The notes beneath the pieces are model-generated. The model was given only the letters and a program-made list of their open reading frames with translations. It was not told the origin of the DNA and ran no database searches. From a virus, in the IMG/VR virus record IMGVR_UViG_3300025594_000007, positions 1 to 62,712 of that record: DNA of 62,712 nt. One strand, given 5' to 3'. How positions within the stretch are numbered: position 1 is the first letter of the stretch; each line of letters starts with the position of its first letter. Position numbers and translations under genes: made by a program. Shown here piece by piece: positions 41,257 to 49,585 of the stretch.

Positions 41257-43131
41257 CTATCTTAGTTCGTGCCAAGTCCCTAAAGTGCCAAATATTATAT
41301 TCGCAGCTTCGCTCCTGTAGTAGACCAGTGCAGGAGTGGTAGGTATTACAGCTTGAACGCTAATGATTTCGCTAATTGATGAAGCCACTGAATTGTCTAT
41401 TATCAGCCCATCAAAGCGTAGATCTAAAGCGCCAAATTGTGCGCTCGCAGTGCCTCTGATGGCTGCTACAATGGTTCGCCCAGTAAAGTTATTATAATTG
41501 GTAAAGGGACTGCGAGCAGAAAGAACATCCACCCACCCCTGCCCGTATCCTAGTGGAGCGTTTCTAGCCTTACAGGCTAGTGTTACTGTGACACCACTGA
41601 CATTAGGCTGATCTTCAAGAGTCTTGTTTGCAGCAGTCCATATCTTGTTAGCGTGAGCGTCATTAACTTCGACTGAGCCCGGGCTGACAATGTTGGTTAC
41701 GGTAAACGCCTTGTCGTTATTGCCAGAGGTTGATCCCGTCACCTCAATGACATCACCGACAGCCAGTCCTTCTAGTAGACCGACACCAGTTAGTGCTATC
41801 GTGTTGGTTGAGTTGGTAAAGGTTGCTGTGCCTGTGACTGATGGTTCTACAAACTTACCATTGCTAATTATATTACCAGCACCGAACTTAGCATCATACC
41901 AAGCGGTTGAACCGTCCTCTTTTAAGTTTCCTGCCCACTGTATTTCTAGGTCGAGGTCATCGACATAAGATCCACTACCAGTTGTCTGGAAGTCTATGAT
42001 GTCAGTATAAGAAGTGGCGAACTTATTATTTGCTACAATAGTCTCAAGTTTTTCTCCTACTGTTCCCGTGGTCATACGTATAGCACCACCAGAAAGACTT
42101 GAGTCATAAGCAACGAAGTTATTACCTATTATTGAATGATTATGGGTGAACAGGGACGCTATACAGCCAGAAAATATATTGTTTGTGATTGAGGAAGTAG
42201 CAGACGCGGTTATGTTTACTCCTAATCTCGGAGCCCCGCTGCCATTAATTGGCGTACCGTATTGGTTAGCATTAAACATGCAATTTGAAATCAAACAAGT
42301 TTTACTATTTGTTTCTACGCAAGTTGCACAGCTACGGAAGAGACATGACTCAACTCGGGATCTTGCAATTTGAATTTTAACTGCGACGCCTGCCCAATAT
42401 AAATCATCACCGATTGCAGTAGTATTCACCAAATCCCATTTCTGAAAAGTGCAGTCCTTGACAATCTGACCAGCTCCGTTCCCAATGTATATGCCAATAT
42501 CGTTATAGTGAGAAAAGTTAACGTTGTCGTAAGTAGCACCCATTGCCAATGATAAAATTAAGTCGTTAAGGTTAGCCGTAGCTGTTGCCTCATCTCCGTC
42601 AGTTCCTCCATCAATATTGATGTTTCTGACTGTCACATGATCTGCGTTTGCATTGCAATACAACATATAGGTTGCCCCGGCTCCCGGAGTGGTATCGCCA
42701 GCCATTGCCGTTGTAGCTATTAGCGTTCCGTTCTGGAAGATGATTGGTCTGCTTATTAACAATGTGTCAGTTATACGATACAAACCACCAGCAAGGTCGA
42801 CTACAGCGCATGCGCGGCGAGTGACGATAGTACCGGCTGTAGGACCAGGAAGTAGTAATTCAGCGGCGTCAATAGCGTCCTGTATTGCAGCACGATCATC
42901 CGCAACACCGTCACCCACAGTACCGTAATCTGTTACGCTAAAAGTCTCACGTAGCTTGGTTTCTACGTCCCTGTCTACCGCTCCCGTGCCTGCTGCTGTG
43001 TAAGCCACTGATTTCGCCAGAGAACTAGTAAGGCCTTCCCATGCTTTACCGTTCCATTTCCATGTTCTGGAACTTGCGGGATCTGTATATATTTCCCCAA
43101 TAGTTGTTGGGGGTGGAAAATTAATAGCCAT
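41257..43131 (-). CDS. Tailspike with pectate-lyase-type beta-helix
   Basis: The 624-residue protein starts with a short virion-attachment motif (IGEIYTDPASSRTWKWNGKAWE, about 12-33). It then has the classic entry of a pectate_lyase_3 right-handed beta-helix (FSVTDYGTVGDGVADDRAAIQDAIDAA, about 69-95). Repeated Asn-rich coils (NINIDGGTDG, NNIFSGC, GNNFVAYD) run to about residue 380. It probably binds and perhaps cleaves host surface polysaccharide. Its base composition looks richer in GC than its neighbours, which suggests recent exchange. Late box at 43141. Confidence 0.86.
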   Translation of the reverse strand: MAINFPPPTTIGEIYTDPASSRTWKWNGKAWEGLTSSLAKSVAYTAAGTGAVDRDVETKLRETFSVTDYGTVGDGVADDRAAIQDAIDAAELLLPGPTAGTIVTRRACAVVDLAGGLYRITDTLLISRPIIFQNGTLIATTAMAGDTTPGAGATYMLYCNANADHVTVRNINIDGGTDGDEATATANLNDLILSLAMGATYDNVNFSHYNDIGIYIGNGAGQIVKDCTFQKWDLVNTTAIGDDLYWAGVAVKIQIARSRVESCLFRSCATCVETNSKTCLISNCMFNANQYGTPINGSGAPRLGVNITASATSSITNNIFSGCIASLFTHNHSIIGNNFVAYDSSLSGGAIRMTTGTVGEKLETIVANNKFATSYTDIIDFQTTGSGSYVDDLDLEIQWAGNLKEDGSTAWYDAKFGAGNIISNGKFVEPSVTGTATFTNSTNTIALTGVGLLEGLAVGDVIEVTGSTSGNNDKAFTVTNIVSPGSVEVNDAHANKIWTAANKTLEDQPNVSGVTVTLACKARNAPLGYGQGWVDVLSARSPFTNYNNFTGRTIVAAIRGTASAQFGALDLRFDGLIIDNSVASSISEIISVQAVIPTTPALVYYRSEAANIIFGTLGTWHELR

Positions 43132-43140
43132 ATTAATAGT

Positions 43141-43148
43141 TATTTATA
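43141..43148 (-). promoter_or_regulatory. Late promoter TATAAATA
   Basis: An exact TATAAATA lies 9 nt before the tailspike ATG on the minus strand. Confidence 0.7.
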
Positions 43149-43152
43149 AAAT

Positions 43153-44283
43153 TTAATTGTCAACACCTTCGCCATCTCGCAGACGAGTGACATAAGGAAA
43201 TCTTGGAATTCCATCTGGAGTTAAGTTAAAATAAGTACAAGTCGCATATGATCCAATATAAGTTTCCTTTTCAACTAGCAGGTTTTTTAGAAACTCATGA
43301 TTACCTTTAATGTTTGAATGAAATTGAGTTCCATCACTTTTCTCAAGAACCATAAATCCTGCCATATTTGTTTTATTGCCTTTCCCTTCTTCAATAGAAA
43401 CAATCTTATATTCTGAATCAGTAAAGTCTTTGCGCTTTAAAAGAGAGTTACTTCGCTTACGATCATATTTTGAATTAAGGCGAACCATGCCTCCTTCATA
43501 TCCAAGTTCAATAAAGTCTTTGTAATTGTTATTAAGGTCTTCTTCAGAATCGTGATAATAAGTTGGAACTAATATAATACCACTTAGTTTATATTCATTA
43601 CTAAGATTTACCATTTCTTTAAACCTATCAGAAAAGATAGTATCTTCTTCACAAAATCCGTCAACTGGAATAATATCATACCACCAGAACTGAAGTTTAT
43701 CAGCAGAATCTTTTAGATCTTGTTCAGTTGGTTTTGTCTTTTTAGCTAATGAACTGATTGTATTAAAGTCTTCTTTATACTCATGATTATATAGTTCGCC
43801 ATCCAATACAAGATTTGGGTAAACTTTAAATATTGGTTCTAATGATTTTAAAATATGTGGAATAGTAACCCATGGTTTTCCATTACGAGACTTTGCTCCA
43901 TCCTTTGTAATAATAGCTCTCATACCATCGAGTTTTGGTTGAGTATAAACTGGATATTCAATTTTATCTTTTCGATCTTCCCACTTCTTTGCTAGCATTG
44001 CTTTAATAAAAAGAGTACTAACATCAACAGATTTTAAATCTGGAGTATAACCGCCATCAACTTTCTTTTTCCATTTAGCTTCTGCTTGGAATTTAGATTG
44101 TTCAAGTAAGCCTCTCTCATTTGATCTACCAACATTCATTGCAGTTACAGAATACCATTTTGATGTTGTAATCTTACCGCCAATTTGACCAGAATGAGTT
44201 CGGAATTTTCCTTCTTCATATTCAACAGTCCATTCGCGAAGAGCTCCAGTTGTTGCTCTGGAATATAATGTATCTAACTTCAT
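43153..44283 (-). CDS. ATP-dependent DNA ligase with WGR-like N-terminus
   Basis: The 376-residue protein has the nucleotidyl-transfer motif I TQPKLDGMRAI with Lys117 as adenylation site, motif III-like VLDGELYNH, motif IV-like GYEGGMVRL and motif V-like LLKRKDF. An OB-fold follows (about 285-370). Residues 1-75 (LREWTVEYEEGKFRTHSGQIGG) look like a WGR-type domain, not part of T4 gp30. It seals nicks during replication and repair. The -10 box is 6 nt before the ATG. Confidence 0.88.
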   Translation of the reverse strand: MKLDTLYSRATTGALREWTVEYEEGKFRTHSGQIGGKITTSKWYSVTAMNVGRSNERGLLEQSKFQAEAKWKKKVDGGYTPDLKSVDVSTLFIKAMLAKKWEDRKDKIEYPVYTQPKLDGMRAIITKDGAKSRNGKPWVTIPHILKSLEPIFKVYPNLVLDGELYNHEYKEDFNTISSLAKKTKPTEQDLKDSADKLQFWWYDIIPVDGFCEEDTIFSDRFKEMVNLSNEYKLSGIILVPTYYHDSEEDLNNNYKDFIELGYEGGMVRLNSKYDRKRSNSLLKRKDFTDSEYKIVSIEEGKGNKTNMAGFMVLEKSDGTQFHSNIKGNHEFLKNLLVEKETYIGSYATCTYFNLTPDGIPRFPYVTRLRDGEGVDN

Positions 44284-44289
44284 AGTATT

Positions 44290-44318
44290 ATTATATATTA
44301 TTTATACATAGATGTAAA
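44290..44318 (-). promoter_or_regulatory. Early promoter TTTACA-N17-TATAAT, leaderless, overlapping a late box
   Basis: TTTACA at 44313-44318 and TATAAT at 44290-44295, 6 nt from the ligase ATG. A TATAAATA lies inside the spacer (44299-44306), so the site may serve early and late transcription. Confidence 0.75.
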
Positions 44319-44360
44319 TAAAATTAACTACCGTTATATATACTATATATTTAAAGTTAC

Positions 44361-45197
44361 ATGATTAAAAAAAATACTATAGAAAAAATTCCAGTGTTTT
44401 TTCACATACCTAAGAACGCAGGAACGTATGTATATAATAAAGCCTTTCATGTGATTAGATTATTAAACACAAAAGATCTAACAACATACAACTTAGCAGT
44501 CAAAAGAGAAGGCAAAACTGTATACCGTATAGTTTGCTCTGCAAAAAAAGAGCTGAATGACAAATATAAAGACGCAGGTTGTTGGATTGATAAAAGTGTT
44601 GACTATGAAGATCTAGATTTTAATGATTTAACTGTTTATTTTATAGTGGTATGCGATCTTAGTTTTGGTATATACAAAGAAGACATATACAAAAAACTAG
44701 ACAAAAATACAAAATTTTATGAGTTCTTGGTTTTAAGAGATCCATATGAAAGGGTTTTGTCGCTATTTAGTTATTTAAAATCCTCACAATCCTCCCACGA
44801 ATCCAAGCACGGTATTTTTGGCGACATGACATTTGTTGAATATTTAAACTCTCCTTATTTAGAGGGTTCTTGGCTTATTAGGACTTTACTACATATACCT
44901 AATAAAATACCGATAACTAGTAACGATTTCGAAAAAACCTGCGAAATACTAGACGGGTTTTTAATTGATGATATCACAGGTGTAGATAAACTTATTTCCA
45001 AAGTGTTATATACATGTTTAAACGTTAAGGATTGCAGCTTACCCCAACGATTACAAAATGTTATAAAACCTTTTTCAAATAAAACAAAGGAAAAGATTAC
45101 GTATGATTTTAATTGTTTGAGCGAGGAAACTAAAGACAACTTCAACAACCAAACAAAGTGGGATCAATTATTATTTAACAAATATAAAAAAATATAA
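44361..45197 (+). CDS. Sulfotransferase-family protein 1
   Basis: The 278-residue protein has the 5' PAPS-binding motif FFHIPKNAGTY (13-23) and the 3' phosphate motif LVLRDPYERVLSLFSYL (about 124-140), both typical of sulfotransferases acting on glycans. The last third is helical. The substrate is unknown; host or virion polysaccharide is inferred. It opens a plus-strand cassette of three genes within a minus-strand genome region. The Lys/Ile/Asn-rich composition matches the phage. Confidence 0.8.
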   Translation: MIKKNTIEKIPVFFHIPKNAGTYVYNKAFHVIRLLNTKDLTTYNLAVKREGKTVYRIVCSAKKELNDKYKDAGCWIDKSVDYEDLDFNDLTVYFIVVCDLSFGIYKEDIYKKLDKNTKFYEFLVLRDPYERVLSLFSYLKSSQSSHESKHGIFGDMTFVEYLNSPYLEGSWLIRTLLHIPNKIPITSNDFEKTCEILDGFLIDDITGVDKLISKVLYTCLNVKDCSLPQRLQNVIKPFSNKTKEKITYDFNCLSEETKDNFNNQTKWDQLLFNKYKKI

Positions 45198-45201
45198 AAC
45201 A

Positions 45202-45924
45202 ATGTACATAACACCTAAAAAAAATATAGACATAAATGATTGTCGATTTTACCATACATTTAACTTTGATGGTAAAGACAAAATCAATGCGAAATGGGAT
45301 CTTACAAACTGTATAGACGATTACCTTAGTAATTTTGATTTTAAAGGAAAGCGCGTAATTGATATTGGATCTGCTTCGGGTTACTTATCTTTTGAAATGG
45401 AGAAGAAAGGCGCTGATGTTGTTTCTTTCGATATGCCAGATGGTAGTTATTGGGATCACTTAATATATCCAGGCTATAATAAACCTAAATCAAAACCATC
45501 AGAAAGTCTTTTTAATAGTTATGAATATATTCATGAAAAACTTTCATCTAAAAACAAAATATTTAGAGCCAATATTTACGAACAGCTCCCTGATGAGATT
45601 GGTTATTTTGATGTGGCCGTTTTTGGAACCATGCTTTCTCATGTACGAGATCCAATTTTAACCTTAATGAATATACTTCTTAGAGTTAAGGATCATGCTA
45701 TCCTAATAAATCCATTTCAAAATGAGAAACCGACTATATACAAAAACCACAACGGAAAAACATGGTGGATGCTATGTCAAGAAGATATTGAAAAAATAAT
45801 GTTTGATATTGGATTTCAAATGGAAAAAGTTACAATAGTCAAACCAATGTTTGATGGAACTCCAAGACTTTACAAATCTATTTTATTTAAGAGATGCTCA
45901 TATCACATAAACACAAATTCATAA
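45202..45924 (+). CDS. Class I SAM-dependent methyltransferase
   Basis: The 240-residue protein shows motif I RVIDIGSASGYLSFEME (51-67), an acidic motif II end (VVSFDMPDG) and motif IV-like FDVAVFGTMLSHVRDP (about 136-151). This resembles small-molecule and sugar methyltransferases rather than DNA methylases, as no DPPY or PCQ motif is present. It lies between two sulfotransferases and overlaps the second by 31 nt, so the three probably act on one product. Confidence 0.82.
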   Translation: MYITPKKNIDINDCRFYHTFNFDGKDKINAKWDLTNCIDDYLSNFDFKGKRVIDIGSASGYLSFEMEKKGADVVSFDMPDGSYWDHLIYPGYNKPKSKPSESLFNSYEYIHEKLSSKNKIFRANIYEQLPDEIGYFDVAVFGTMLSHVRDPILTLMNILLRVKDHAILINPFQNEKPTIYKNHNGKTWWMLCQEDIEKIMFDIGFQMEKVTIVKPMFDGTPRLYKSILFKRCSYHINTNS

Positions 45925-46565
45925 CAATTGACATACCCAAGACAGGAACCAAAACTCTAAGGGAGACATTTTTACCTGTTATTCCTATTGATGTTATTGG
46001 TAATCCTGGCGATTATCTTGATGATTTTTATCAGCATAGCACAGTGAATGCTTGTGAAAGAGGATTTAAAAAACGCGGTTGGGATTTTAATCAATATACC
46101 ACCTTTTCGACTCTAAGAAATCCTTGGGAAAGATATGTATCTTTCCTTATGTATAAAATAAACAAAGGCAATGAATATAAAAACGCCACGGAAGAAGAGC
46201 TTAAAAATTGGAAACCTCTAAAAAGACTTCAGGGTAAAGAATGTGGCAGAGTATTTGATAACTTCAATAGAAATGAAGTAGAGTTTTTAAAGTTTATCAT
46301 AAAAACAAACCCAAGTCAAGACAATTATGTTTTAGATAGTAACGATGAGATCGCTATAGATTTTCTTGGCAACCTTGAAGATTATAATAATCATTTTTAT
46401 AAATTCTGTGATGCGGTTGGTATAACTTCAATCCCAAAACTTAAACACTCTAATAAAAGCTCATATAAAAAACCACATACTGAATATTACACTCAAGAGT
46501 TAATAGACATGGTTGCAGAGAAAGAAAAATGGGTAATAGATAAATTCAATTATAAGTATAACTAA
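45894..46565 (+). CDS. Sulfotransferase-family protein 2
   Basis: The 223-residue protein has ITIDIPKTGTKTLRETF (10-26; PAPS 5' site) and STLRNPWERYVSFLMYK (about 72-88; 3' site). The end KPHTEYYTQELIDMVAEKE...DKFNY is characteristic of sulfotransferase family 2 proteins. It overlaps the methyltransferase by 31 nt. The first sulfotransferase is clearly different, so these are not a recent duplication. Confidence 0.85.
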   Translation: MLISHKHKFITIDIPKTGTKTLRETFLPVIPIDVIGNPGDYLDDFYQHSTVNACERGFKKRGWDFNQYTTFSTLRNPWERYVSFLMYKINKGNEYKNATEEELKNWKPLKRLQGKECGRVFDNFNRNEVEFLKFIIKTNPSQDNYVLDSNDEIAIDFLGNLEDYNNHFYKFCDAVGITSIPKLKHSNKSSYKKPHTEYYTQELIDMVAEKEKWVIDKFNYKYN

Positions 46566-46601
46566 TTAAAAATGTTAATTAATAATAAACATAATGTAGT
46601 T

Positions 46602-46922
46602 CTACACTTTGACAGGCTCGTTTTTAATATCGGAAATATACCAATTGTCTTTCCATCGTAACCAACTAATAACGTTATCGGTATCTCCATCACATTCGAT
46701 TTCAATAATATCTCCAGTCTTTGGATTCTCAGAAAAAGATAATAGATATTGATTAACAATGACCTCTTTTAGTTTTTCCTTTATTGAATTAATTTTTCTT
46801 TTACATTCCCAAAAGTCATATGATTCAAAACTAGAACAATCTCTAGGAAAATATGAAATAATCGAATAGGGATATTCCTCGCTCGTCATTATAACGCTTA
46901 GTTTATCAATTGAGATTTCCAT
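46602..46922 (-). CDS. Small protein (106 aa), unknown
   Basis: The start at Met 46922 overlaps the M15 peptidase stop by one base (TAATG). Mixed alpha/beta with Trp-rich end (VISWLRWKDNWYISD). Not recognised; it ends convergently with the sulfotransferase cassette. Confidence 0.63.
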   Translation of the reverse strand: MEISIDKLSVIMTSEEYPYSIISYFPRDCSSFESYDFWECKRKINSIKEKLKEVIVNQYLLSFSENPKTGDIIEIECDGDTDNVISWLRWKDNWYISDIKNEPVKV

Positions 46923-47500
46923 TACCAATCTGCGTTTTTTCCACGAGTGTCTATATGTACAAACCCTCGATAAGTTCCTATGCCGCCTTTAAACGTTTTG
47001 TTATCTCTTAGTACTCTAGCGGCTTTAGCAACTCGCCAAGAGCTTTTATTAAATACAACATCAACGGCTTGATTCGTCATATGGTATGATCCTATATTAC
47101 CATGAACTGCTTTGTTATATTCGGGACTTCTATATGCTGAGACTATCTCTTTAACCGGTAATCCAACCTCATTACATAACTTATCAATAACCTTAAGTGT
47201 TGGGCCAACCTTCTTCCATAACTTCTTTGGTGGTATAGAATTTCTAACTCTACCGCGCGTTTTAAAGTGTGGAGCAATTACCATTCTTGGAGTTATATTT
47301 TTTAAGTTTAATTTTAAAATATAATTCGCATATCTATAAACATCATTATTTAAAATAAACCATTCATCAGGAATTCCTTTTACTTTTTTATTGTAATCTT
47401 CATGACGAATAAAAGCACTACCTACTGGTAAATTACTAATAAATAAACTTGAACTTGTTAAACCAAATAACTTTAAAAATTTACGTCTAGGTTTGTTCAT
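46922..47500 (-). CDS. Tat-signal M15A-type peptidoglycan peptidase (endolysin candidate)
   Basis: This 192-residue protein starts MNKPRRKFLKLFGLTSSSLF, a twin-arginine signal (Arg5-Arg6, hydrophobic h-region, AxA-like end near SAF). A DUF882/YcbK-like M15 domain follows: SAYRSPEYNKAVHG (121-134), SYHMTNQAVDVVF with zinc ligands His140 and Asp147, and VHIDTRG with His182. It should cut peptide crosslinks in the periplasm after folded export. It lies next to lysozyme, holin and spanin genes. A Tat-exported endolysin is unusual; a host-derived cell-wall enzyme is the alternative. Confidence 0.86.
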   Translation of the reverse strand: MNKPRRKFLKLFGLTSSSLFISNLPVGSAFIRHEDYNKKVKGIPDEWFILNNDVYRYANYILKLNLKNITPRMVIAPHFKTRGRVRNSIPPKKLWKKVGPTLKVIDKLCNEVGLPVKEIVSAYRSPEYNKAVHGNIGSYHMTNQAVDVVFNKSSWRVAKAARVLRDNKTFKGGIGTYRGFVHIDTRGKNADW

Positions 47501-47504
47501 AACT

Positions 47505-47693
47505 TTATTTAGTACGCTCTATAATTTCTTTTTCTATACTACCAATAATCTTTTTATAAGTAGGAATTAAATAAAGAGCCTTTACTCCAAACTTTTCATC
47601 TAATTCTTTCGCAGTCTTTTTATTACTTAATTCTTTTAATCGTTTTTTATGGTCTTCTAGATCTATCCTTAAATCTTTTAATGATGTTTTCAT
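47505..47693 (-). CDS. Small basic coiled-coil protein (62 aa)
   Basis: Lys/Glu/Leu-rich heptads (LRIDLEDHKKRLKELSNKK) and a basic end. It precedes the M15 peptidase by 4 nt on the same transcript from the promoter at 47786. Function unknown. Confidence 0.62.
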   Translation of the reverse strand: MKTSLKDLRIDLEDHKKRLKELSNKKTAKELDEKFGVKALYLIPTYKKIIGSIEKEIIERTK

Positions 47694-47720
47694 AATGATA
47701 TATTTATTGTTATTTAAGAT

Positions 47721-47765
47721 CCCTTCGGGAACCTTCGGGGTTTAGTTTTTAAACCTTTATGGTTT
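47721..47765. terminator. Cluster of three small hairpins with UUCG loops
   Basis: CCC-TTC-GGG, AACC-TTCGG-GGTT (followed by TAGTTTTT on the plus strand) and AAACC-TTTAT-GGTTT lie in a row. Tetraloop orientation and the T-run point to a plus-strand terminator, but all nearby genes run on the minus strand, where the cluster falls in a 5' leader. The role is unresolved. Confidence 0.5.
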
Positions 47766-47785
47766 CTTTAATAACTCATAGTTAT

Positions 47786-47814
47786 ATTATACACTAAGAA
47801 TAGAATTATGTAAA
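47786..47814 (-). promoter_or_regulatory. Early promoter TTTACA-N17-TATAAT before the M15 operon
   Basis: TTTACA at 47809-47814 and TATAAT at 47786-47791. The leader to the ATG at 47693 is about 85 nt and includes the UUCG hairpin cluster. Confidence 0.78.
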
Positions 47815-47827
47815 TAAAAAAATGTAA

Positions 47828-48463
47828 TTATTTTAAATACTTAAAGTTTAAAATCTTTTTATCTTCCATTCTTTTCCAAATCGCGGCAACTCCAATTTGT
47901 TTAGAACGAGCTGTGCTGCTCCACTTTCCATCTGAGACATATTTCCCAGGCTTTTCAATAGAAGTCTTAGCATAAAGATATGGCGAAGGTGTAGATCTAT
48001 GGTACCTCCAATAGCCAGTTCCATTATAACCTTCAACTGCCCAAAGAGTATCAAATAAGTATGCCCAACGTTTTTGACCCATCTTATCATAGCTTAATGC
48101 GTCCTGCGCACTTTCTACCCACGTAAATGGCGGAGCGCTGGTTTTAGGTCTACCTTTTGGTACCCAACGAGTTCTACCATATAATGGAGACCCTTCATGT
48201 AAATGGTGTTTAAATGATCCACCACTTTCCATATTATGAAGGCTGGCAATAACATACCAAGGAACATCTGTTCTACTATCAACACACTTATATAGTTTTT
48301 GATTTAATAAAATGCGTCTAACAACTTTATCAACTTGTGGTATATATTGCTTCTTAACTTCTGCATTAAGAAAACGCTGTACACGCAAGTCCGCTCCCTG
48401 CTCGAAAGCAGGAAGGGACCCAGTTAGTAAAGTCAGTACAATTAAAGTAATGAAGAAACGCAT
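47828..48463 (-). CDS. Secreted lysozyme-like muralytic protein
   Basis: Starting at Met 48463, a Sec signal peptide (MRFFITLIVLTLLTGSLPAF) leads a mature domain with PWYVIASLHNMESGGSFKHH (68-87), where Glu79 is the likely catalytic acid. HEGSPLYGRTRWVPKGRP and PPFTWVESAQDAL follow, with a C-terminal YNGTGYWRYH...SPYLYAKT. I recall this pattern from a phage and bacterial lysozyme/transglycosylase-like family. It overlaps the holin candidate by 22 nt in the lysis cluster. Confidence 0.78.
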   Translation of the reverse strand: MRFFITLIVLTLLTGSLPAFEQGADLRVQRFLNAEVKKQYIPQVDKVVRRILLNQKLYKCVDSRTDVPWYVIASLHNMESGGSFKHHLHEGSPLYGRTRWVPKGRPKTSAPPFTWVESAQDALSYDKMGQKRWAYLFDTLWAVEGYNGTGYWRYHRSTPSPYLYAKTSIEKPGKYVSDGKWSSTARSKQIGVAAIWKRMEDKKILNFKYLK

Positions 48464-48813
48464 AGTAGTGTAACAGCGTAAGATACGAATGTTGCAAACC
48501 AATAATGTAAAAGCTCAGGCGTTGCTGTTTTTAATTTCAGTAACTCTTTAACTTTTCCACTCTCGGCGAGAGCCGCCGCCTCATTGAAAACGAGGAAACG
48601 AATAATCGGCGCAATAACGATAACTGCACTCGTAAGAACACCGGCATAAATGAGTTCAGCAAAAGGTGCATCGCTCAGGCCTGTGTACTTTAAAATCAGC
48701 ATAACCAGTAGAATAATGGCGACGCCTTTACTCCATAGTAACTGAACAACCGATTTTGTTTTATTCCAAAATCCGGTTAATAACGGACTAATTAATTTTA
48801 GTAATGTATTCAT
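48442..48813 (-). CDS. Holin candidate (123 aa, three membrane helices)
   Basis: The start at Met 48813 gives helices at about 26-44, 54-75 and 99-120 with a charged loop (AALAESGKVKELLKLK) between the second and third. The family is not recognised. Location directly upstream of a secreted lysozyme-like gene and after a spanin-like gene makes a holin role likely. Confidence 0.65.
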   Translation of the reverse strand: MNTLLKLISPLLTGFWNKTKSVVQLLWSKGVAIILLVMLILKYTGLSDAPFAELIYAGVLTSAVIVIAPIIRFLVFNEAAALAESGKVKELLKLKTATPELLHYWFATFVSYAVTLLCVSSLL

Positions 48814-48886
48814 ATTTGTTTGTTTGTTTAAATGAGCCACTCGGCCCTAATATCATCAACCATATTAAATGATTGAGATATAAAAA

Positions 48887-49540
48887 TTATCCAATAAGAG
48901 CTTTAGCGATTCTTCCTTGAGGAGACCACATACCAAGTCCGCCTAAGAACTTAACTAATATCCATCCGCCCAATCCCCAAACAATCCACTTATACTTGGT
49001 TAGCTTATGATACTTGTCTTTATAGCCTTCAGCTTCTTTTAACTTTTTTTGTAAAGATTTGTTATGAGCAAGCATGGCAGCTTTATGTTGTTCTTGTGCT
49101 GCTATCTGAGCTTTTGCTTTAATAAGTTCTGCTTCTGTATTCTTAAGAGCAACTAACTGTTTCCTTAGTGCAATACCAGTTATGGTTAATTCTCTATCAA
49201 GTACAACAATATGCTGAACATATATCTGCCTTAAGTTTTCAATGTTTTCAGCAAATTCAGACTTCTTACGTCTCATTACTTCAACCAAAGATTCAATCTC
49301 TTTAGCATGTATCTTTGCTTTCACTATTTCTGCCTGTGCGGTGGTGACGGCTTGTTGAGCAGTGAAGGAAAAACCAGTTGCAGCACCTAAGCTCTCTGTT
49401 GCTCCACCAATATCTATTGCTCCGCCTTTTCCAGGGTCGCCTTGTTCTGTTTGTTTAAAAAGAGCACAAGACGTCATTATCAGTGTTAATGAACTGACGA
49501 TCATTAGTCTTAATAAGACTTTATATGAAGTTGTTTTCAT
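48887..49540 (-). CDS. Unimolecular spanin (u-spanin) candidate
   Basis: The 217-residue protein has a lipoprotein signal with Cys25 in IMTSCALF, a long helical coiled coil (about 65-175) and a C-terminal membrane helix (about 188-207). An outer-membrane lipid anchor at one end and an inner-membrane helix at the other is the layout of T1 gp11-type u-spanins, which fuse the two membranes in the last step of lysis. It starts behind a late box and lies beside the holin and lysozyme candidates. No sequence homology to known u-spanins is claimed. Confidence 0.7.
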   Translation of the reverse strand: MKTTSYKVLLRLMIVSSLTLIMTSCALFKQTEQGDPGKGGAIDIGGATESLGAATGFSFTAQQAVTTAQAEIVKAKIHAKEIESLVEVMRRKKSEFAENIENLRQIYVQHIVVLDRELTITGIALRKQLVALKNTEAELIKAKAQIAAQEQHKAAMLAHNKSLQKKLKEAEGYKDKYHKLTKYKWIVWGLGGWILVKFLGGLGMWSPQGRIAKALIG

Positions 49541-49548
49541 AGTATTTT

Positions 49549-49556
49549 TATTTATA
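49549..49556 (-). promoter_or_regulatory. Late promoter TATAAATA for the lysis cluster
   Basis: An exact TATAAATA lies 8 nt before the u-spanin candidate ATG, fitting late expression of spanin, holin and lysozyme-like genes. Confidence 0.7.
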
Positions 49557-49585
49557 TGTTTACGTTTTCTCTGAAGGGTGAATTA

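Noticed and set aside
44855-45148. 97-codon minus-strand frame opposite sulfotransferase 1
   Set aside because: It is antisense to a gene with clear PAPS motifs and has no recognisable features.
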